Position numbers and translations under genes: made by a program
The notes under the pieces: generated by a model
What the model was told of the DNA's origin: nothing
Seen by the model: the letters and a program-made list of their open reading frames with translations, nothing else
Databases searched by the model: none
Virus record (IMG/VR): IMGVR_UViG_3300021962_000101
Coordinates: 1-62,677 of that record
Reading direction: 5' to 3' (one strand)
DNA: 62,677 nt
Source of the DNA: a virus
Shown here: positions 40,753 to 51,574 of the stretch, one piece after another
How positions within the stretch are numbered: the first letter of the stretch is position 1
Layout of the letters: every line of letters starts with the position of its first letter

Positions 40753-41283
40753 TTAACCTAATGCAATAGAAAAGGCCAAAGCCGATGCCTCAGCACTTTC
40801 GATTCTAGTGTATATTGCAGTATTTGAACTACCCACTAAAGAAGAAACATTAGCGGTTCCAAAATTGCCGTAATTTGTGGTAGAATTACTTAGTGTTGTA
40901 TTTCCAGTAACAGATAGTGTGTTGGCTACGGTTATAGAACCGTTGACCATCATATCATCAAAACCAATGGAATCTAAAGTAATGTTTCCAGAAACAGTCA
41001 AGTTTCCAGAGATAAGAACGTCACCACCAAAATATCCATTCGAAGTAACATTTAGAGTTGAAATGTTACCACTTACATTAATGTTATTTGCATAGAGAGT
41101 ATTAATGCCCGCACTATTACGGACATTTAATTGAGAACCAGTACCAGAAACATCTAGTTTTGTATTGGCAACAAATACAGCACCGTTACCATCAGTTAAT
41201 GTGTTGGCAGTTGAAATTAAAGCTTGAGTGGCCGTTAACCAATGTTGGAACGTATTAGCGGTTGTTAATTGATTAATTGCCAT
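40753..41283 (-). CDS. Short tail-fibre-like protein, beta-repeat (176 aa)
   Basis: The body is a series of beta turns with alternating pattern (NVSGNISTLNVTSNGYFGGD, VLISGNLTVSGNITLDSIGF, SITVANTLSVTGNTTLSNS), typical of a trimeric triple-beta shaft. The N-terminus is polar and the end (SAEASALAFSIALG) resembles the AIAFAIALG end of the 618-residue fibre protein. It overlaps the coiled-coil gene by 11 bases. It is probably a short fibre or spike attached near the baseplate. Confidence 0.65.
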   Translation of the reverse strand: MAINQLTTANTFQHWLTATQALISTANTLTDGNGAVFVANTKLDVSGTGSQLNVRNSAGINTLYANNINVSGNISTLNVTSNGYFGGDVLISGNLTVSGNITLDSIGFDDMMVNGSITVANTLSVTGNTTLSNSTTNYGNFGTANVSSLVGSSNTAIYTRIESAEASALAFSIALG

Positions 41284-41509
41284 CTCTGAACCTTGAGTTT
41301 GCTATGTTTTGCAATAAATTTTTAATTTCTGACATATCTTGTTCTATTTTTGCCAATCGATTTTGAGTTTCAGATTGTTCTTCTTTTTGCTTTTTGGCAA
41401 TCTCTCTCTTACGAAGATAATCTTGCAAACCTTCTTTATCTGTATTTAGAACAGCTTTAGAATTCATATCCCTAACTAGATTATCATGTTCTTTTACTTT
41501 TGCATACAT
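41273..41509 (-). CDS. Small coiled-coil protein (78 aa)
   Basis: The protein is almost wholly helical and charged (LQDYLRKREIAKKQKEEQ, RLAKIEQDMSEIKNLLQNIA), with a clear heptad pattern in the second half. It lies between the giant baseplate-region gene and the short fibre gene, overlapping the latter by 11 bases. An AGGA site lies within the end of the upstream gene. The role is unknown; a trimerising connector is possible. Confidence 0.6.
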   Translation of the reverse strand: MYAKVKEHDNLVRDMNSKAVLNTDKEGLQDYLRKREIAKKQKEEQSETQNRLAKIEQDMSEIKNLLQNIANSRFRDGN

Positions 41510-41511
41510 GA

Positions 41512-44500
41512 TTATGTTCCAGCAGGCAATGCAATTGCACGGAAATCACGAACTTTTGGTACATCAACAGTAGACGTTCCAGTCATCACAATCTTAATTG
41601 CGAATGTTCTAAAGTTACTAAATGCAGTTGAACCAGAAGTGTATGATACAGAATTGTTTGCTGAACCATTTACACCTGGAGCATATGAAATTTCACGATA
41701 ATCGTTATAATTGTTTGACACAAAATTAGTGTTATTCAATTGTGTCATTAACTGATAATTTTTATCTTCAAATGCATCAGCATCAGAAATAGAAAGCATT
41801 TTGTAATAAACACGAATATCAGAGAGTGCTGGTTTATATGCGGTCACATAAACACGCAAATCACCAGAATCAAATCCATCAGCTAAATTAACCTTGCGGG
41901 TAATATAACGAACATTTGAATTACCACCAGATTTCTTATCTTCACCATTGTAAGTGATTGTTGCACCTGTACCAGGTGTAGTGTTTGCATCAGTAATTGT
42001 GATTGTTGGTGATGTTTCGTAACCAGAACCAGCAGCTGTTAAATATACTGATGTAATAACATTATTAGTTACAACAGCAGCTGCCGTAGCACCTGAGCCA
42101 CCACCACCGCTGATTGTTACAACAGCATTGGCATTAGTAGAGTAACCTGTGCCACCATTTGTAATTATAATACCAGAATTACTTAGTGGTAAATCATTAA
42201 TGATGTTTTCAACCGCAATCATACTCATACGAGAAGTATCAATAAATGGTGCAATATCTGGATTGCTGGTAGCCATTGTAGCTTTAACTGTTAATGTTGT
42301 GTTAGCAGTTGTTGTTAATACACGGCGTCCATAACCATCAGTCATTGGGTAATCAGTTAATGGTGTAAATGGTAATAGTCCAGTTTTACCACCAGTAGCC
42401 TTTTCAGAATTGAATTGATATGAAATTGAAGTGTTTTCAACAGATATTCCATTTGCAATTAAATGCATTAAATCATATGCTGTGTTAGCAGAAGGATAAT
42501 CCACATTGAATTGTGCTTCAGTTGTACCGGTACTAAATGTATATCTAAACAATCTAAACATCAAGTCTGAGTTTTGCTCAGCGGTCCATGTAGAACCGTT
42601 TTGTGATAAGAACAATGAACCTTGATATGGTTGTTCTGAAATCTGTCTTGCAGATACAGTATCTAATTTTCCAATCTCAGCCGCATAAGTTTCATATTTG
42701 TTAGAGTTAGATAACAACACAAAACAATGTTCACCAGGTTGTAAGAACAATGGAGAATCAAATACAAATTCTGTATACTTTGTTGCGTCATCCAAATCAG
42801 GTGAAGTTGTTGTTTTAACTTTATCTGGTGTCAATGTAACTGTTGAATATGGATAAACTAAAGATGTTGAAGGATATCCATTTACAACAGAACGAACTTG
42901 TAAAGTAATAGGTACAGTTGAATCTTTTGACTTGAAACAGAAACGAGCCTTAGACAAGAAAATACCTTGTGGGTAATTTGATGGTGACACTAAGAATGTT
43001 TGTGCTAATGGGTCATACCAACCAATTTGACGTTGAGAGATAGCTGTTGTTGTTACAACACGACTATCTTTAACGGAAACCCGTTGAGTTGTTGGAACAG
43101 TTGCAGAAATAATTGTGTTTTCTGTTTTTTGTAAAATACCTTGTGCAAAAAATGTAGCATCTCCATTTGTAGAAGATGAACCAATATCACCACTTGAAGT
43201 ATCAATCAATCGGAAGTTTTTCTCACCAATACGGAATATTCCATTTGGTATATTGAATACACCAGCAACATCACCTGCAGCTGTTGTTGTTAAATTACCA
43301 ATCGAATAAACAGAGTTAGAAGTTGGTGTAGTTGCCCATGTTCCAGTGATTGTTAATGTTCTTGTACCATCTGTATAAGAAGAAACAGTTGCAGACTGAC
43401 CAGCACCGGTTCCAGATACAATATAAACTGTTTTTCCAGTATAATCACCAGTATTATTTGCACTTGTTACATCTACACTCAATACAATCGTATTAGATGT
43501 AGCAGAACTTACAAATCCAGAGTAGTGTTCATAACCATCAATTTTAATTGATGTGCCACTTGTTTGTCCAACTAAATTCATAGTTGCAGAATTCAACAAT
43601 GTTGAAGGACTTAAATTAACTATAAATGCTTCTTTATTTGATGTGCGAACAACAAATGCTGTTGCATTAACTGTGCTTGTTGTAGTATTAGTAACATTTA
43701 CAGCTTCTGGATTACCAGATTGTGTGATATATCCTAAGTTATTAGAACTTAATATAAATTTATTTGCTCGAGCAATGTATTTGTTTACACTAATGTTATC
43801 AAAGAATCCATAAAGTTCTGTGGTTGGTTTAAAATCAGAACAAGTAAATAATATACCACGTTCACGCATATATGGGATAATTGATACATCGATAACACGG
43901 TCACCTAATGATTCGGTAATTGATGATGGAAAAACTTGAGTTAATACACCAGCACGAGTATCTTTATTAGTAACAGTTGTTGTAGTGGTTTGAATAACAG
44001 CTTGGCGGCCGCCAGTATGTCCATTGACAGATGAAGATGTTGATGTGCCAGACCAATAAGTTTCCCAATTACCCCATTCGTAACTGAAAGCGTTTTGAGT
44101 AATTAAAGCCCATGCGTCTTTATCGCCTTCAAGATTTACAAGAACATCTGGTTGTTTATCAGTATCAATCCAAACATCTGATGGTGGATCCAACTGAATT
44201 TTACCAATGTAATTTACAATATTAAATGGATTAATGTTGTATACTTTTGAAGATTTATTTTGGTCAACAAAAACAGTATGTGTTGCTGTTGGCATCACGA
44301 TTGGACCAGCTTGTAAATAATTAGATGAATTAGCTGAATCGAATGTCAATAGATGTGATGTAATATTAAATGTTGGTCTGATTTCTTTCTTTTTAGGGTC
44401 AACAGAAACAGAGTAATCAGCATTTGTTACATCAGCAACAGATGTACCATCAAATGAATCCACAACAATACCATTCTTAAATCGTGGTAAGTTTGTAGAA

Positions 44501-47454
44501 TCCAAAATGGTCAAATCTTGTTTATTCAATGCATTTTGTTCAAGCAAAGAAAGTGAAGTGTAATACTCTAAATTACCAATACGTTTATCAATGTTGGCAA
44601 TATCACGCATTGTATAACGTCTGTTATCAATGTATTGAACTTCAATTTCAGATGTATTGGCAACATAAGCCGGTTCACGGAGAATATACATTGTCATTGC
44701 ACCTTCTTTATCAAGAGGCACAATTGGCGTCAAAGAAGGATTGCCTTGGACAACTTCAAAGGTACGATTTTTGTTCAATATTACCTTGTCTGTTCTTGGT
44801 AGATAATATTGATAATCTAAAATCACATCGGAACCATTCTCTGGAATCTTAGGACCAGTCGTGGTTGAATCAACATCGAAGCTGACAGTATTTGCTGTAA
44901 CTGATGTTGTCGGTATTGTCCTAACTGGTCTATAATCAAGGCAATCTCTTAGTGGGTAAACTTGCCCTGTTGCCTGAGAGGTATAAACAGGAATAGCTCC
45001 GTAATTGTATCCAACATATGAATCTACGGTAAATAATCCTGCACCAGATGAACTAAAACGATTAAACTTAACAACTAAAGGACCAACAGGTGCAGCTACA
45101 TCAGCTTTTAATCTAATAGATGAGTGGTCATAGAACGAATCACGTTGACCACTATCTAATGTGTAACGTGTTGTAACATTAGTTGCAGTAGATGCATTAG
45201 AAGTGGTAATCTGATTTCCATTGAAATCTAAAACAGAAACCAATTCAATTACATCAGGAACAAATAAAGATTGAATGGAATCTGGAGTTTTAAGAACTGT
45301 ATTGGCCATAATATGAACTTGGCCATTTGCAGTATAGAGCATCACTCCATTATTTGCAAAAATGCTGGTGCCACCAGACGTTTGAATTGTTGAATTGGCA
45401 CCAACATATGTTTTTCCTTTTGAACCAGGATTACTTGCATCTATCGTTGCAGTAATATTTGCAACCATGTTGTTACCAGAAGTAACAGTAATTTTACGAG
45501 TGCCTGTATCAACAGTAAATAAATTGGTAGGAATAATTTGACCAACAGTATATGGTGATGTACCAGAAGATGTTACAACAATTTGATAATTCTCAGCTTT
45601 AGCGGTAGAACTTGTTGCACTTGAAATTGTTTCACCTGTACCAACAGTTAATGCTGGAGATTGTGAAGATGAAAATGATTGTGATTCATACAAACGCTTG
45701 TAAGAATAATCAAAATTAGCAATTGTATTTTGTGCAACATAATTTTGACCAAGATTAAATAATAATGGTTCAAGATTACTATCTGAAATGAATGTGTCGT
45801 TATATGTTGAAGCTGGGTCTTTAGATGAAATATCAATATCAGCTGCAGCAAGACGAGTTGTGCTACTAACTACTGATAATGATTTAACATCATTAAATTC
45901 AAAATCAATAGACCAATTAGACAATGAATTTGGTGTGTTAACAAAAGGCTCAGAAAGTTGAATTGTCTGAGTTGCACCATTATAGTTTGTAATTGTTCTT
46001 GGTTTTTCACCAGCACCAGGACCGGTCAGAATTCTAAATTTAGCACCTGTATATGCATTATTGGCTGTAGAATATATTTGTGAACCAGTTATACTGTTTG
46101 CAATTTGAACGTAACCAGTATTTGTTCCCAATACAACAACATTACCACCAGTGATTGAACCAACATTCACATCAAACAGATATGTGCGATAGGTATATGT
46201 TGCAGAATTTTGTGTATTTGCAGATGTTTCAAATGCAATAGATTTAACACGAGCTGTACCAACCTTAGTGTTAGTAATTGTGCTAGAAGTTGTTACATTA
46301 ATTACACTATTTGATACACAATGCAAATCTACTGTTTGTAAACTGTTAATTGGTAAAGAACCAAAATGTGTATTTGAATACACATAGTAACCATAGTCAG
46401 CAGTTAATCGTTTATCTGAAACTGAATCTGTTGTGCGTGGTTTATCAAATGTAATTGTTGTTGGTGAAATTGTTTCATATTCATAACCATAAACATATGC
46501 TTTACCTGGAGATAAAATAACATTAGCTTTTGCTGTATTAGCAGAACTTGTTTCTAATGCAAGTTTAAATGGTCGAACAGTATAGTTACCAGATTCATCA
46601 TATGTTCTTCTGGCTAAAGTATCTTCAAGAACAGCATACTGTGGGTAAATTAATGCATAAGATAAAGTTCCATTTACAACTCGAGCCAATTCAATAAATT
46701 GTGAGTCATCAGTAGAATCAAGTGCTCTTCTAGAAAGAATTAAATCAATTTTAAATCTATCAGCACCTGGAGCTTGGAAGTTTGAAGCGTCTTGTGCTGG
46801 ATCCAACAAAGATGTATCTTGTGTGGATTCAATAATAGATTCTGTAATTTCAAAACCAACTCTTACGTTAGATGATGTATTATATTTACTAATTGCAATT
46901 GTTTGTTCACTATTTTTAAGAAAAAATCCATCATAAAAATAAACACCATCAGTTACAGAAAATGTTTGTCCGGTTCCAACACCACCTGTTGCGACATTGG
47001 CAAAAACTGGACTATTTTCAACTGTGGTAATTGTATCACCAGCAGCAAATGGTGCACCTGAAATTTGTTTTACATAAACTGTTTTTGGTTCATTTGGTGT
47101 TACGCCAGTATTTGTATCATAAACAACAACCACTTCACCAACTTTTGTTCCTGCCACATTGGTGATTGTTTTACCATTAAAATTATTAATGTTAACAGCT
47201 GTACCGGCGTAATCTGTACTTACATTTAAATATGTGGTATCGTGAATGAATAATTGACCACCCGAAACAACGGAGCCATTTTTAAAGATATGTTGGCCAA
47301 AACGCTCTACTTGTTTTTGTAGAAGTGTTTGAGCTTGTGTCAATTCACGAGCTTGAACCGCATAACCTGGTTTGAACAATAGACGAAGAAATTTCTTATC
47401 TTCATCATAATCGTCATAATACGGATTGACATTAAAATTAGTATTTAACGACAT
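41512..47454 (-). CDS. Giant DUF4815-type baseplate/fibre structural protein (1980 aa)
   Basis: The first 60 residues (FNVNPYYDDYDEDKKFLRLL, FKPGYAVQARELTQAQTLLQ) are the hallmark of DUF4815 proteins, large virion proteins near the baseplate of marine T4-like phages. The middle is beta-rich with a PLRDCLDYRPVR segment near 850 and a MRDIANIDKRIGNLEYYTSLSLLEQ helix near 955. The C-terminal third includes GGTGYSTNANAVVTISGGGG and GSGYETSPTITIT repeats shared with gp6, gp7-like and gp8. No T4 gp9-gp12 genes are visible, so it may do the job of wedge-to-fibre connectors. It is the largest gene of the window. Confidence 0.8.
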   Translation of the reverse strand: MSLNTNFNVNPYYDDYDEDKKFLRLLFKPGYAVQARELTQAQTLLQKQVERFGQHIFKNGSVVSGGQLFIHDTTYLNVSTDYAGTAVNINNFNGKTITNVAGTKVGEVVVVYDTNTGVTPNEPKTVYVKQISGAPFAAGDTITTVENSPVFANVATGGVGTGQTFSVTDGVYFYDGFFLKNSEQTIAISKYNTSSNVRVGFEITESIIESTQDTSLLDPAQDASNFQAPGADRFKIDLILSRRALDSTDDSQFIELARVVNGTLSYALIYPQYAVLEDTLARRTYDESGNYTVRPFKLALETSSANTAKANVILSPGKAYVYGYEYETISPTTITFDKPRTTDSVSDKRLTADYGYYVYSNTHFGSLPINSLQTVDLHCVSNSVINVTTSSTITNTKVGTARVKSIAFETSANTQNSATYTYRTYLFDVNVGSITGGNVVVLGTNTGYVQIANSITGSQIYSTANNAYTGAKFRILTGPGAGEKPRTITNYNGATQTIQLSEPFVNTPNSLSNWSIDFEFNDVKSLSVVSSTTRLAAADIDISSKDPASTYNDTFISDSNLEPLLFNLGQNYVAQNTIANFDYSYKRLYESQSFSSSQSPALTVGTGETISSATSSTAKAENYQIVVTSSGTSPYTVGQIIPTNLFTVDTGTRKITVTSGNNMVANITATIDASNPGSKGKTYVGANSTIQTSGGTSIFANNGVMLYTANGQVHIMANTVLKTPDSIQSLFVPDVIELVSVLDFNGNQITTSNASTATNVTTRYTLDSGQRDSFYDHSSIRLKADVAAPVGPLVVKFNRFSSSGAGLFTVDSYVGYNYGAIPVYTSQATGQVYPLRDCLDYRPVRTIPTTSVTANTVSFDVDSTTTGPKIPENGSDVILDYQYYLPRTDKVILNKNRTFEVVQGNPSLTPIVPLDKEGAMTMYILREPAYVANTSEIEVQYIDNRRYTMRDIANIDKRIGNLEYYTSLSLLEQNALNKQDLTILDSTNLPRFKNGIVVDSFDGTSVADVTNADYSVSVDPKKKEIRPTFNITSHLLTFDSANSSNYLQAGPIVMPTATHTVFVDQNKSSKVYNINPFNIVNYIGKIQLDPPSDVWIDTDKQPDVLVNLEGDKDAWALITQNAFSYEWGNWETYWSGTSTSSSVNGHTGGRQAVIQTTTTTVTNKDTRAGVLTQVFPSSITESLGDRVIDVSIIPYMRERGILFTCSDFKPTTELYGFFDNISVNKYIARANKFILSSNNLGYITQSGNPEAVNVTNTTTSTVNATAFVVRTSNKEAFIVNLSPSTLLNSATMNLVGQTSGTSIKIDGYEHYSGFVSSATSNTIVLSVDVTSANNTGDYTGKTVYIVSGTGAGQSATVSSYTDGTRTLTITGTWATTPTSNSVYSIGNLTTTAAGDVAGVFNIPNGIFRIGEKNFRLIDTSSGDIGSSSTNGDATFFAQGILQKTENTIISATVPTTQRVSVKDSRVVTTTAISQRQIGWYDPLAQTFLVSPSNYPQGIFLSKARFCFKSKDSTVPITLQVRSVVNGYPSTSLVYPYSTVTLTPDKVKTTTSPDLDDATKYTEFVFDSPLFLQPGEHCFVLLSNSNKYETYAAEIGKLDTVSARQISEQPYQGSLFLSQNGSTWTAEQNSDLMFRLFRYTFSTGTTEAQFNVDYPSANTAYDLMHLIANGISVENTSISYQFNSEKATGGKTGLLPFTPLTDYPMTDGYGRRVLTTTANTTLTVKATMATSNPDIAPFIDTSRMSMIAVENIINDLPLSNSGIIITNGGTGYSTNANAVVTISGGGGSGATAAAVVTNNVITSVYLTAAGSGYETSPTITITDANTTPGTGATITYNGEDKKSGGNSNVRYITRKVNLADGFDSGDLRVYVTAYKPALSDIRVYYKMLSISDADAFEDKNYQLMTQLNNTNFVSNNYNDYREISYAPGVNGSANNSVSYTSGSTAFSNFRTFAIKIVMTGTSTVDVPKVRDFRAIALPAGT

Positions 47455-47466
47455 TAAATAATTTCC

Positions 47467-49020
47467 TTAAAATCTGATAACAAATTTAATATTTTCGGCT
47501 TGACCATCTGCTCTTTGAATCTTTGTAACATTTTCGACATACTCAATATCACCCGTATATGGTTCGAACTCGGGGTCGTATCTTTTAACGACCGTTCTAG
47601 TAACACCTGATGTGGCACCAATTAATGTACCACCAACCGAAACATCACCTCTTACCTTAATTAGGCGAACCTCATTTGATGATTGTGAATTAACAAAACC
47701 ATAAAAATAAGCGTTATTTGCCGCACCACCTTGATAAACAAATTCATTTAAAGTAAAAGGAGAACCAGCAACCAAAGTCAAATTAACGGTTTGAGAAATA
47801 ACAGTATTTGCGTTAGATGTTGATACAGCTGCGGTTGCACCATATTTATACGGGTCTCTCAGTAAACCATACTGTCTTATTGAAGTTGAAGTGGAAATTA
47901 ATCCATTTTCTGTTGCATCAACTTGACCAATTCTCTCAGAAACCATAACATTTGAACCATCCAACTCTTTGGCTGGGTTGAATCCATGGCCAGATTTTGG
48001 TGGTATAACGACCCTTGCGTTTGCACCAGTACCAGAACCATAGATTATGGCATTAGCATATGAATAACCAGTGCCCGTTACATCAATCGTAACCTTAGAA
48101 ATTGAACTGTTTACGATGTTTGCAGTAGCTACTGCACCAGAACCATCACCTGGAATATAAACTCTGGTGCTAAATGTATAGTTATTACCTGTGCCACCAC
48201 CATTTGCTGTGTTCGCAGACGAAATTGTAATGATATTCAATATTGTATTAACAGTAGAAACCAATGTTCCGACAGCAATACCTGTTCCACTTACAGACAT
48301 ATTGGCTGCAACATTATTGGTACTTCCTAAAGCTAGAGTTGTAACTCCAGTACCAAATGCCGTGGCAGTAGTTGTTGGATTTGCATATCCTGTACCACCA
48401 TTTGTAACCATGATAGTGGTAATTTCACCTTCAACTACACTTGTTGAACTGACATTATAATCTAATTTTGATGTGGAAGTTGGAGCTGGTATCCAAGCGG
48501 ATGTTAAAAACTTATTTGAAGCCTTAACATTATAAAGATACTTCCAAACATAACCATCTGCGGTAAAAATTGTACCGTTTGCAGTATTGTAGTCACCTGA
48601 AGGTTCTACTGTGGAAACGACATTTGCATTATTTGATAAACACTTATATACATTTCTTTGACTTGTCAACACATACATTGGTTGACTATTACCACCAGAA
48701 CCAGTATCGGCAGTCAATAAATCACTAGTTGAGATTTTGTCATCAAATTGTTTATATCGTTTATTGGTAGACCAATTGATTCGTGGAACAACCAATTCAA
48801 CATCATTACCAGTAATCTTTTTAGCCGCAAACATATTATCCCACACCGTTTTCTCATCGGATGTAGAATCTACAATTGAATTTGGTGATAATTCGTTTGC
48901 ATAGGGAACATTATTGCCAATGAACAAATAACCAACCGTAGGTTGTGGTTCGGCAAAAGATTCTTTAAATTGCTCTGCGTTATTGAACGAGAGTTTTCTG
49001 GATGTGTATGAGGTAGCCAT
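47467..49020 (-). CDS. 8: Baseplate wedge protein gp8 with beta insertions
   Basis: gp8 is a dimeric wedge component. The first 180 residues match the family: TVWDNMFAAKKITGNDVELV, VPRINWSTNKRYKQFDD, NVYKCLSNN and ADGYVWKYLYNV, in the order of T4 gp8. The C-terminus ends ENIKFVIRF. At 517 residues it is far longer than T4 gp8 (334): insertions at about 200-345 carry GGTGYANPTTTATAFGTG and GTGYSYANAIIYGSGTGANA units, and a module starting SPFTLNEFVYQGGAANNAYF lies near 420, as in gp14 and gp15. Confidence 0.93.
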   Translation of the reverse strand: MATSYTSRKLSFNNAEQFKESFAEPQPTVGYLFIGNNVPYANELSPNSIVDSTSDEKTVWDNMFAAKKITGNDVELVVPRINWSTNKRYKQFDDKISTSDLLTADTGSGGNSQPMYVLTSQRNVYKCLSNNANVVSTVEPSGDYNTANGTIFTADGYVWKYLYNVKASNKFLTSAWIPAPTSTSKLDYNVSSTSVVEGEITTIMVTNGGTGYANPTTTATAFGTGVTTLALGSTNNVAANMSVSGTGIAVGTLVSTVNTILNIITISSANTANGGGTGNNYTFSTRVYIPGDGSGAVATANIVNSSISKVTIDVTGTGYSYANAIIYGSGTGANARVVIPPKSGHGFNPAKELDGSNVMVSERIGQVDATENGLISTSTSIRQYGLLRDPYKYGATAAVSTSNANTVISQTVNLTLVAGSPFTLNEFVYQGGAANNAYFYGFVNSQSSNEVRLIKVRGDVSVGGTLIGATSGVTRTVVKRYDPEFEPYTGDIEYVENVTKIQRADGQAENIKFVIRF

Positions 49021-49030
49021 AGTAATTCTT

Positions 49031-49038
49031 TATTTATG
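49031..49038 (-). promoter_or_regulatory. Late-promoter-like octamer CATAAATA, 10 bases before gp8
   Basis: It overlaps the stop of the gp7-like gene (Ala-stop), so it may be partly a by-product of TAA stop codons. Confidence 0.4.
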
Positions 49039-51574
49039 CAATAATTATAAGTTCTTGGTTGTTTGCGGTCTGAGTAAACGCAGAAGAAACTCTCAATGTG
49101 GTATTACTCAAAATACTACTGATTGTTCGAATTTCAGAATTAACCGCAATCTGTGTTCCAATCGTAATAACATTATTAGTGTTGGCAACATTAAATAAGG
49201 TATTCGTACCAGTTACATATATGCTACTGTTAACATTAACGGATCCAGAAATGACATTACTTGAATAACTGAGAGTTGATATGTTGTTTGCCAGAATTGT
49301 TTCATCAACTCTAAAATCAGCATATTGTTTGAAACCAGCTGGATGAATTAAATTTTTGAACAACTCTTTGAATTTTGAAAATTCAACTTTTGAAGATAAA
49401 ACATATGCATAATCAACATAATAATCTCTACCTTGAATTACACGTTCTGATGCGGAAAGAATACTGTCTGAAGTTGTCCAACGACCAGGAAAAGTAACAT
49501 AACTTGGTTCAACCAATGAATTTGCGGTTGCAGTACCATCACCTTTTTGTGTCAAATTAATTGTTGGAGGTGTTTGATATCCCGCACCAGCATTTACAAC
49601 CCTAATTTTTAAAATTGCACCTGGATCCTGGTCTGCCGTTGCAAATAAATTTTCACCATCACCCATCAATGCAATGACTGATAAATTGGCATTAGCACCG
49701 TTAACAGAAGAAACTGTAATCAATGGTAACTTGGTAGATTCATAATTCACACCACCAACAGGCAGCAAACCGTACAAACCAATTTTCTTTCCACCACCAG
49801 TTGTTGCAGAATTAAAATTGACATTCACATTAAGTGATGTGTTTGAAGTAATCGTGTTGATATATCGTGATTCATTATTAATCATAATTCTATCACCAAC
49901 ACGCAACTCATCTAAAAAGTATGTGTTTGTTCCAGTAACAGTTACGTTTGTGTTGCCATAAACATTTGATGTACCCGTAATTCTTGGTGGTTGTAATTCA
50001 ACTTTAGTGATTGCACCAGTTGAAGATACATTAGTAATTGCCGCTGCAGCACCAAAACCAAAATTCATGTTACCCGTATTTGTGAAAATTAATTCGTCAC
50101 CAATTTTATAACCATCACCCCCGTTATTGATATTAATTCGTCCTAAAGAACGAGTATAAAGAACGTGTTGTTCTTCTGTTGCACCATTAATGAAAGGTGC
50201 AGAATCAGCATCAAGTGTTGGAACAGATGCAAAAATTGCGTTAGCAAACAAAATTGCCACATTAGTAATTGGACCAATACTTGTTACATTTGAAAATGCC
50301 AAAGCATCTATGATTCGTGAATTAACATTTTCTGAAATTGAAGTGTTAGGAAACCCATAATTAGCATCACTAATATTAATTGAAGCATAGTTAGCAATTC
50401 TTGTTGTATCGACAACAAAAGTATTTGCACTATTTGCACCAGAAACATCTACCGCATCAATAGCAAGAACAAGAGATGCATTTGCTGTAGCACCAACAAG
50501 ATTGACATTTGAACCTGTTTTAAAACCTGCACCACCAGCAAGAACACGAATTTGGTTAATGTATCCAGAAAAAACTTCTGAAACGATTGCTTCAGCTGTT
50601 TCTGTTTCACCACCACCTGTAATGATAACAGGGTCACCAACATTATAACTTGCACCACCATCAATCACATTAATTGTGGCAAGTGTGGATAGTCCAGAAA
50701 CACGAATGTTTATTAATTCATCGTTGTCACCAATAACACTAAGTGTAGCATATTCACCATTATCAAAATTGCCAACAAGTGTTTTATCATTTACATATAA
50801 TTCAAATGCTGATTTGGCATTAACTGTTTTTTGTGCAACTCTCTCAACGATAGCTGTTGCACCAGATGATGCACCAATAATTTGTCTATTTTCTAGTAAC
50901 GCATAATTAAAATCATTATATAATATTTTAATTGTTGAATTGGCTGAAGGTGCAGTATTAAATATAACTTTCTTTGATTCACGGCGAACATTGTAACCAG
51001 AAGTTTGTTTAACATCGTTCACATAAACTTCAATTTCATTACTTGCTGCAATTTGTGCCATTTTAAATACAGTATTACCAGATGCAGTAGCACTAGACGA
51101 TGTGTTGCCATTTGCAGTATAAGTGCTATACACATCTTGAGAAATTCTAAAAGCTTTTTCAATTAACCATTTACCGTCAGATGTTCGTAGAACATTTGAT
51201 TTTGGTTTGATAACTTCAACTTCTTCATTAAAAATTAATTTAAAAAGAAGTTTAAAAGATTTTTCGTTACCTTTTGCAAGATACAAAGGCAACATTTGTT
51301 TAATTAAAAAGGCTTTATCTACCTGAACATCTTTAGGTAAGAAAGCAGCAAAAGTGTTAAGAAAATTATCTTCAAATTGGTCTATTGAGTAATCAACGTC
51401 TGAAAGATATCGAAGGTCTTTTGACTTATTCATTAAGTCATTTTTTTGGCCTGTTTGTTTATTTTCCAAAAACTCATAATAAGCTTCCAAAAAATGCACA
51501 AATGTTGGGTAATCGTCCCGAACAAATTCAGGTACCTGACGATTAATCAGTAATGAAACTTTTTGTTCAGACAT
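49034..51574 (-). CDS. 7: Baseplate wedge protein, gp7-like
   Basis: The N-terminal region (INRQVPEFVRDDYPTFVHFL, EAYYEFLENKQTG, then LPLYLAKGNEKSFKLLFKLI) is a conserved domain of a large baseplate protein found between gp6 and gp8 in aquatic T4-like phages, the place of T4 gene 7. The rest is beta-rich with GGASYNVGDPVIITGGG and GAGYQTPPTINLTQKGDG units and two GTNTxF...GD/T modules (about 560-625 and near the C-terminus). T4 gp7 has 1032 residues; this has 846. The 7 assignment is mainly by position. Confidence 0.75.
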   Translation of the reverse strand: MSEQKVSLLINRQVPEFVRDDYPTFVHFLEAYYEFLENKQTGQKNDLMNKSKDLRYLSDVDYSIDQFEDNFLNTFAAFLPKDVQVDKAFLIKQMLPLYLAKGNEKSFKLLFKLIFNEEVEVIKPKSNVLRTSDGKWLIEKAFRISQDVYSTYTANGNTSSSATASGNTVFKMAQIAASNEIEVYVNDVKQTSGYNVRRESKKVIFNTAPSANSTIKILYNDFNYALLENRQIIGASSGATAIVERVAQKTVNAKSAFELYVNDKTLVGNFDNGEYATLSVIGDNDELINIRVSGLSTLATINVIDGGASYNVGDPVIITGGGETETAEAIVSEVFSGYINQIRVLAGGAGFKTGSNVNLVGATANASLVLAIDAVDVSGANSANTFVVDTTRIANYASINISDANYGFPNTSISENVNSRIIDALAFSNVTSIGPITNVAILFANAIFASVPTLDADSAPFINGATEEQHVLYTRSLGRININNGGDGYKIGDELIFTNTGNMNFGFGAAAAITNVSSTGAITKVELQPPRITGTSNVYGNTNVTVTGTNTYFLDELRVGDRIMINNESRYINTITSNTSLNVNVNFNSATTGGGKKIGLYGLLPVGGVNYESTKLPLITVSSVNGANANLSVIALMGDGENLFATADQDPGAILKIRVVNAGAGYQTPPTINLTQKGDGTATANSLVEPSYVTFPGRWTTSDSILSASERVIQGRDYYVDYAYVLSSKVEFSKFKELFKNLIHPAGFKQYADFRVDETILANNISTLSYSSNVISGSVNVNSSIYVTGTNTLFNVANTNNVITIGTQIAVNSEIRTISSILSNTTLRVSSAFTQTANNQELIIIA

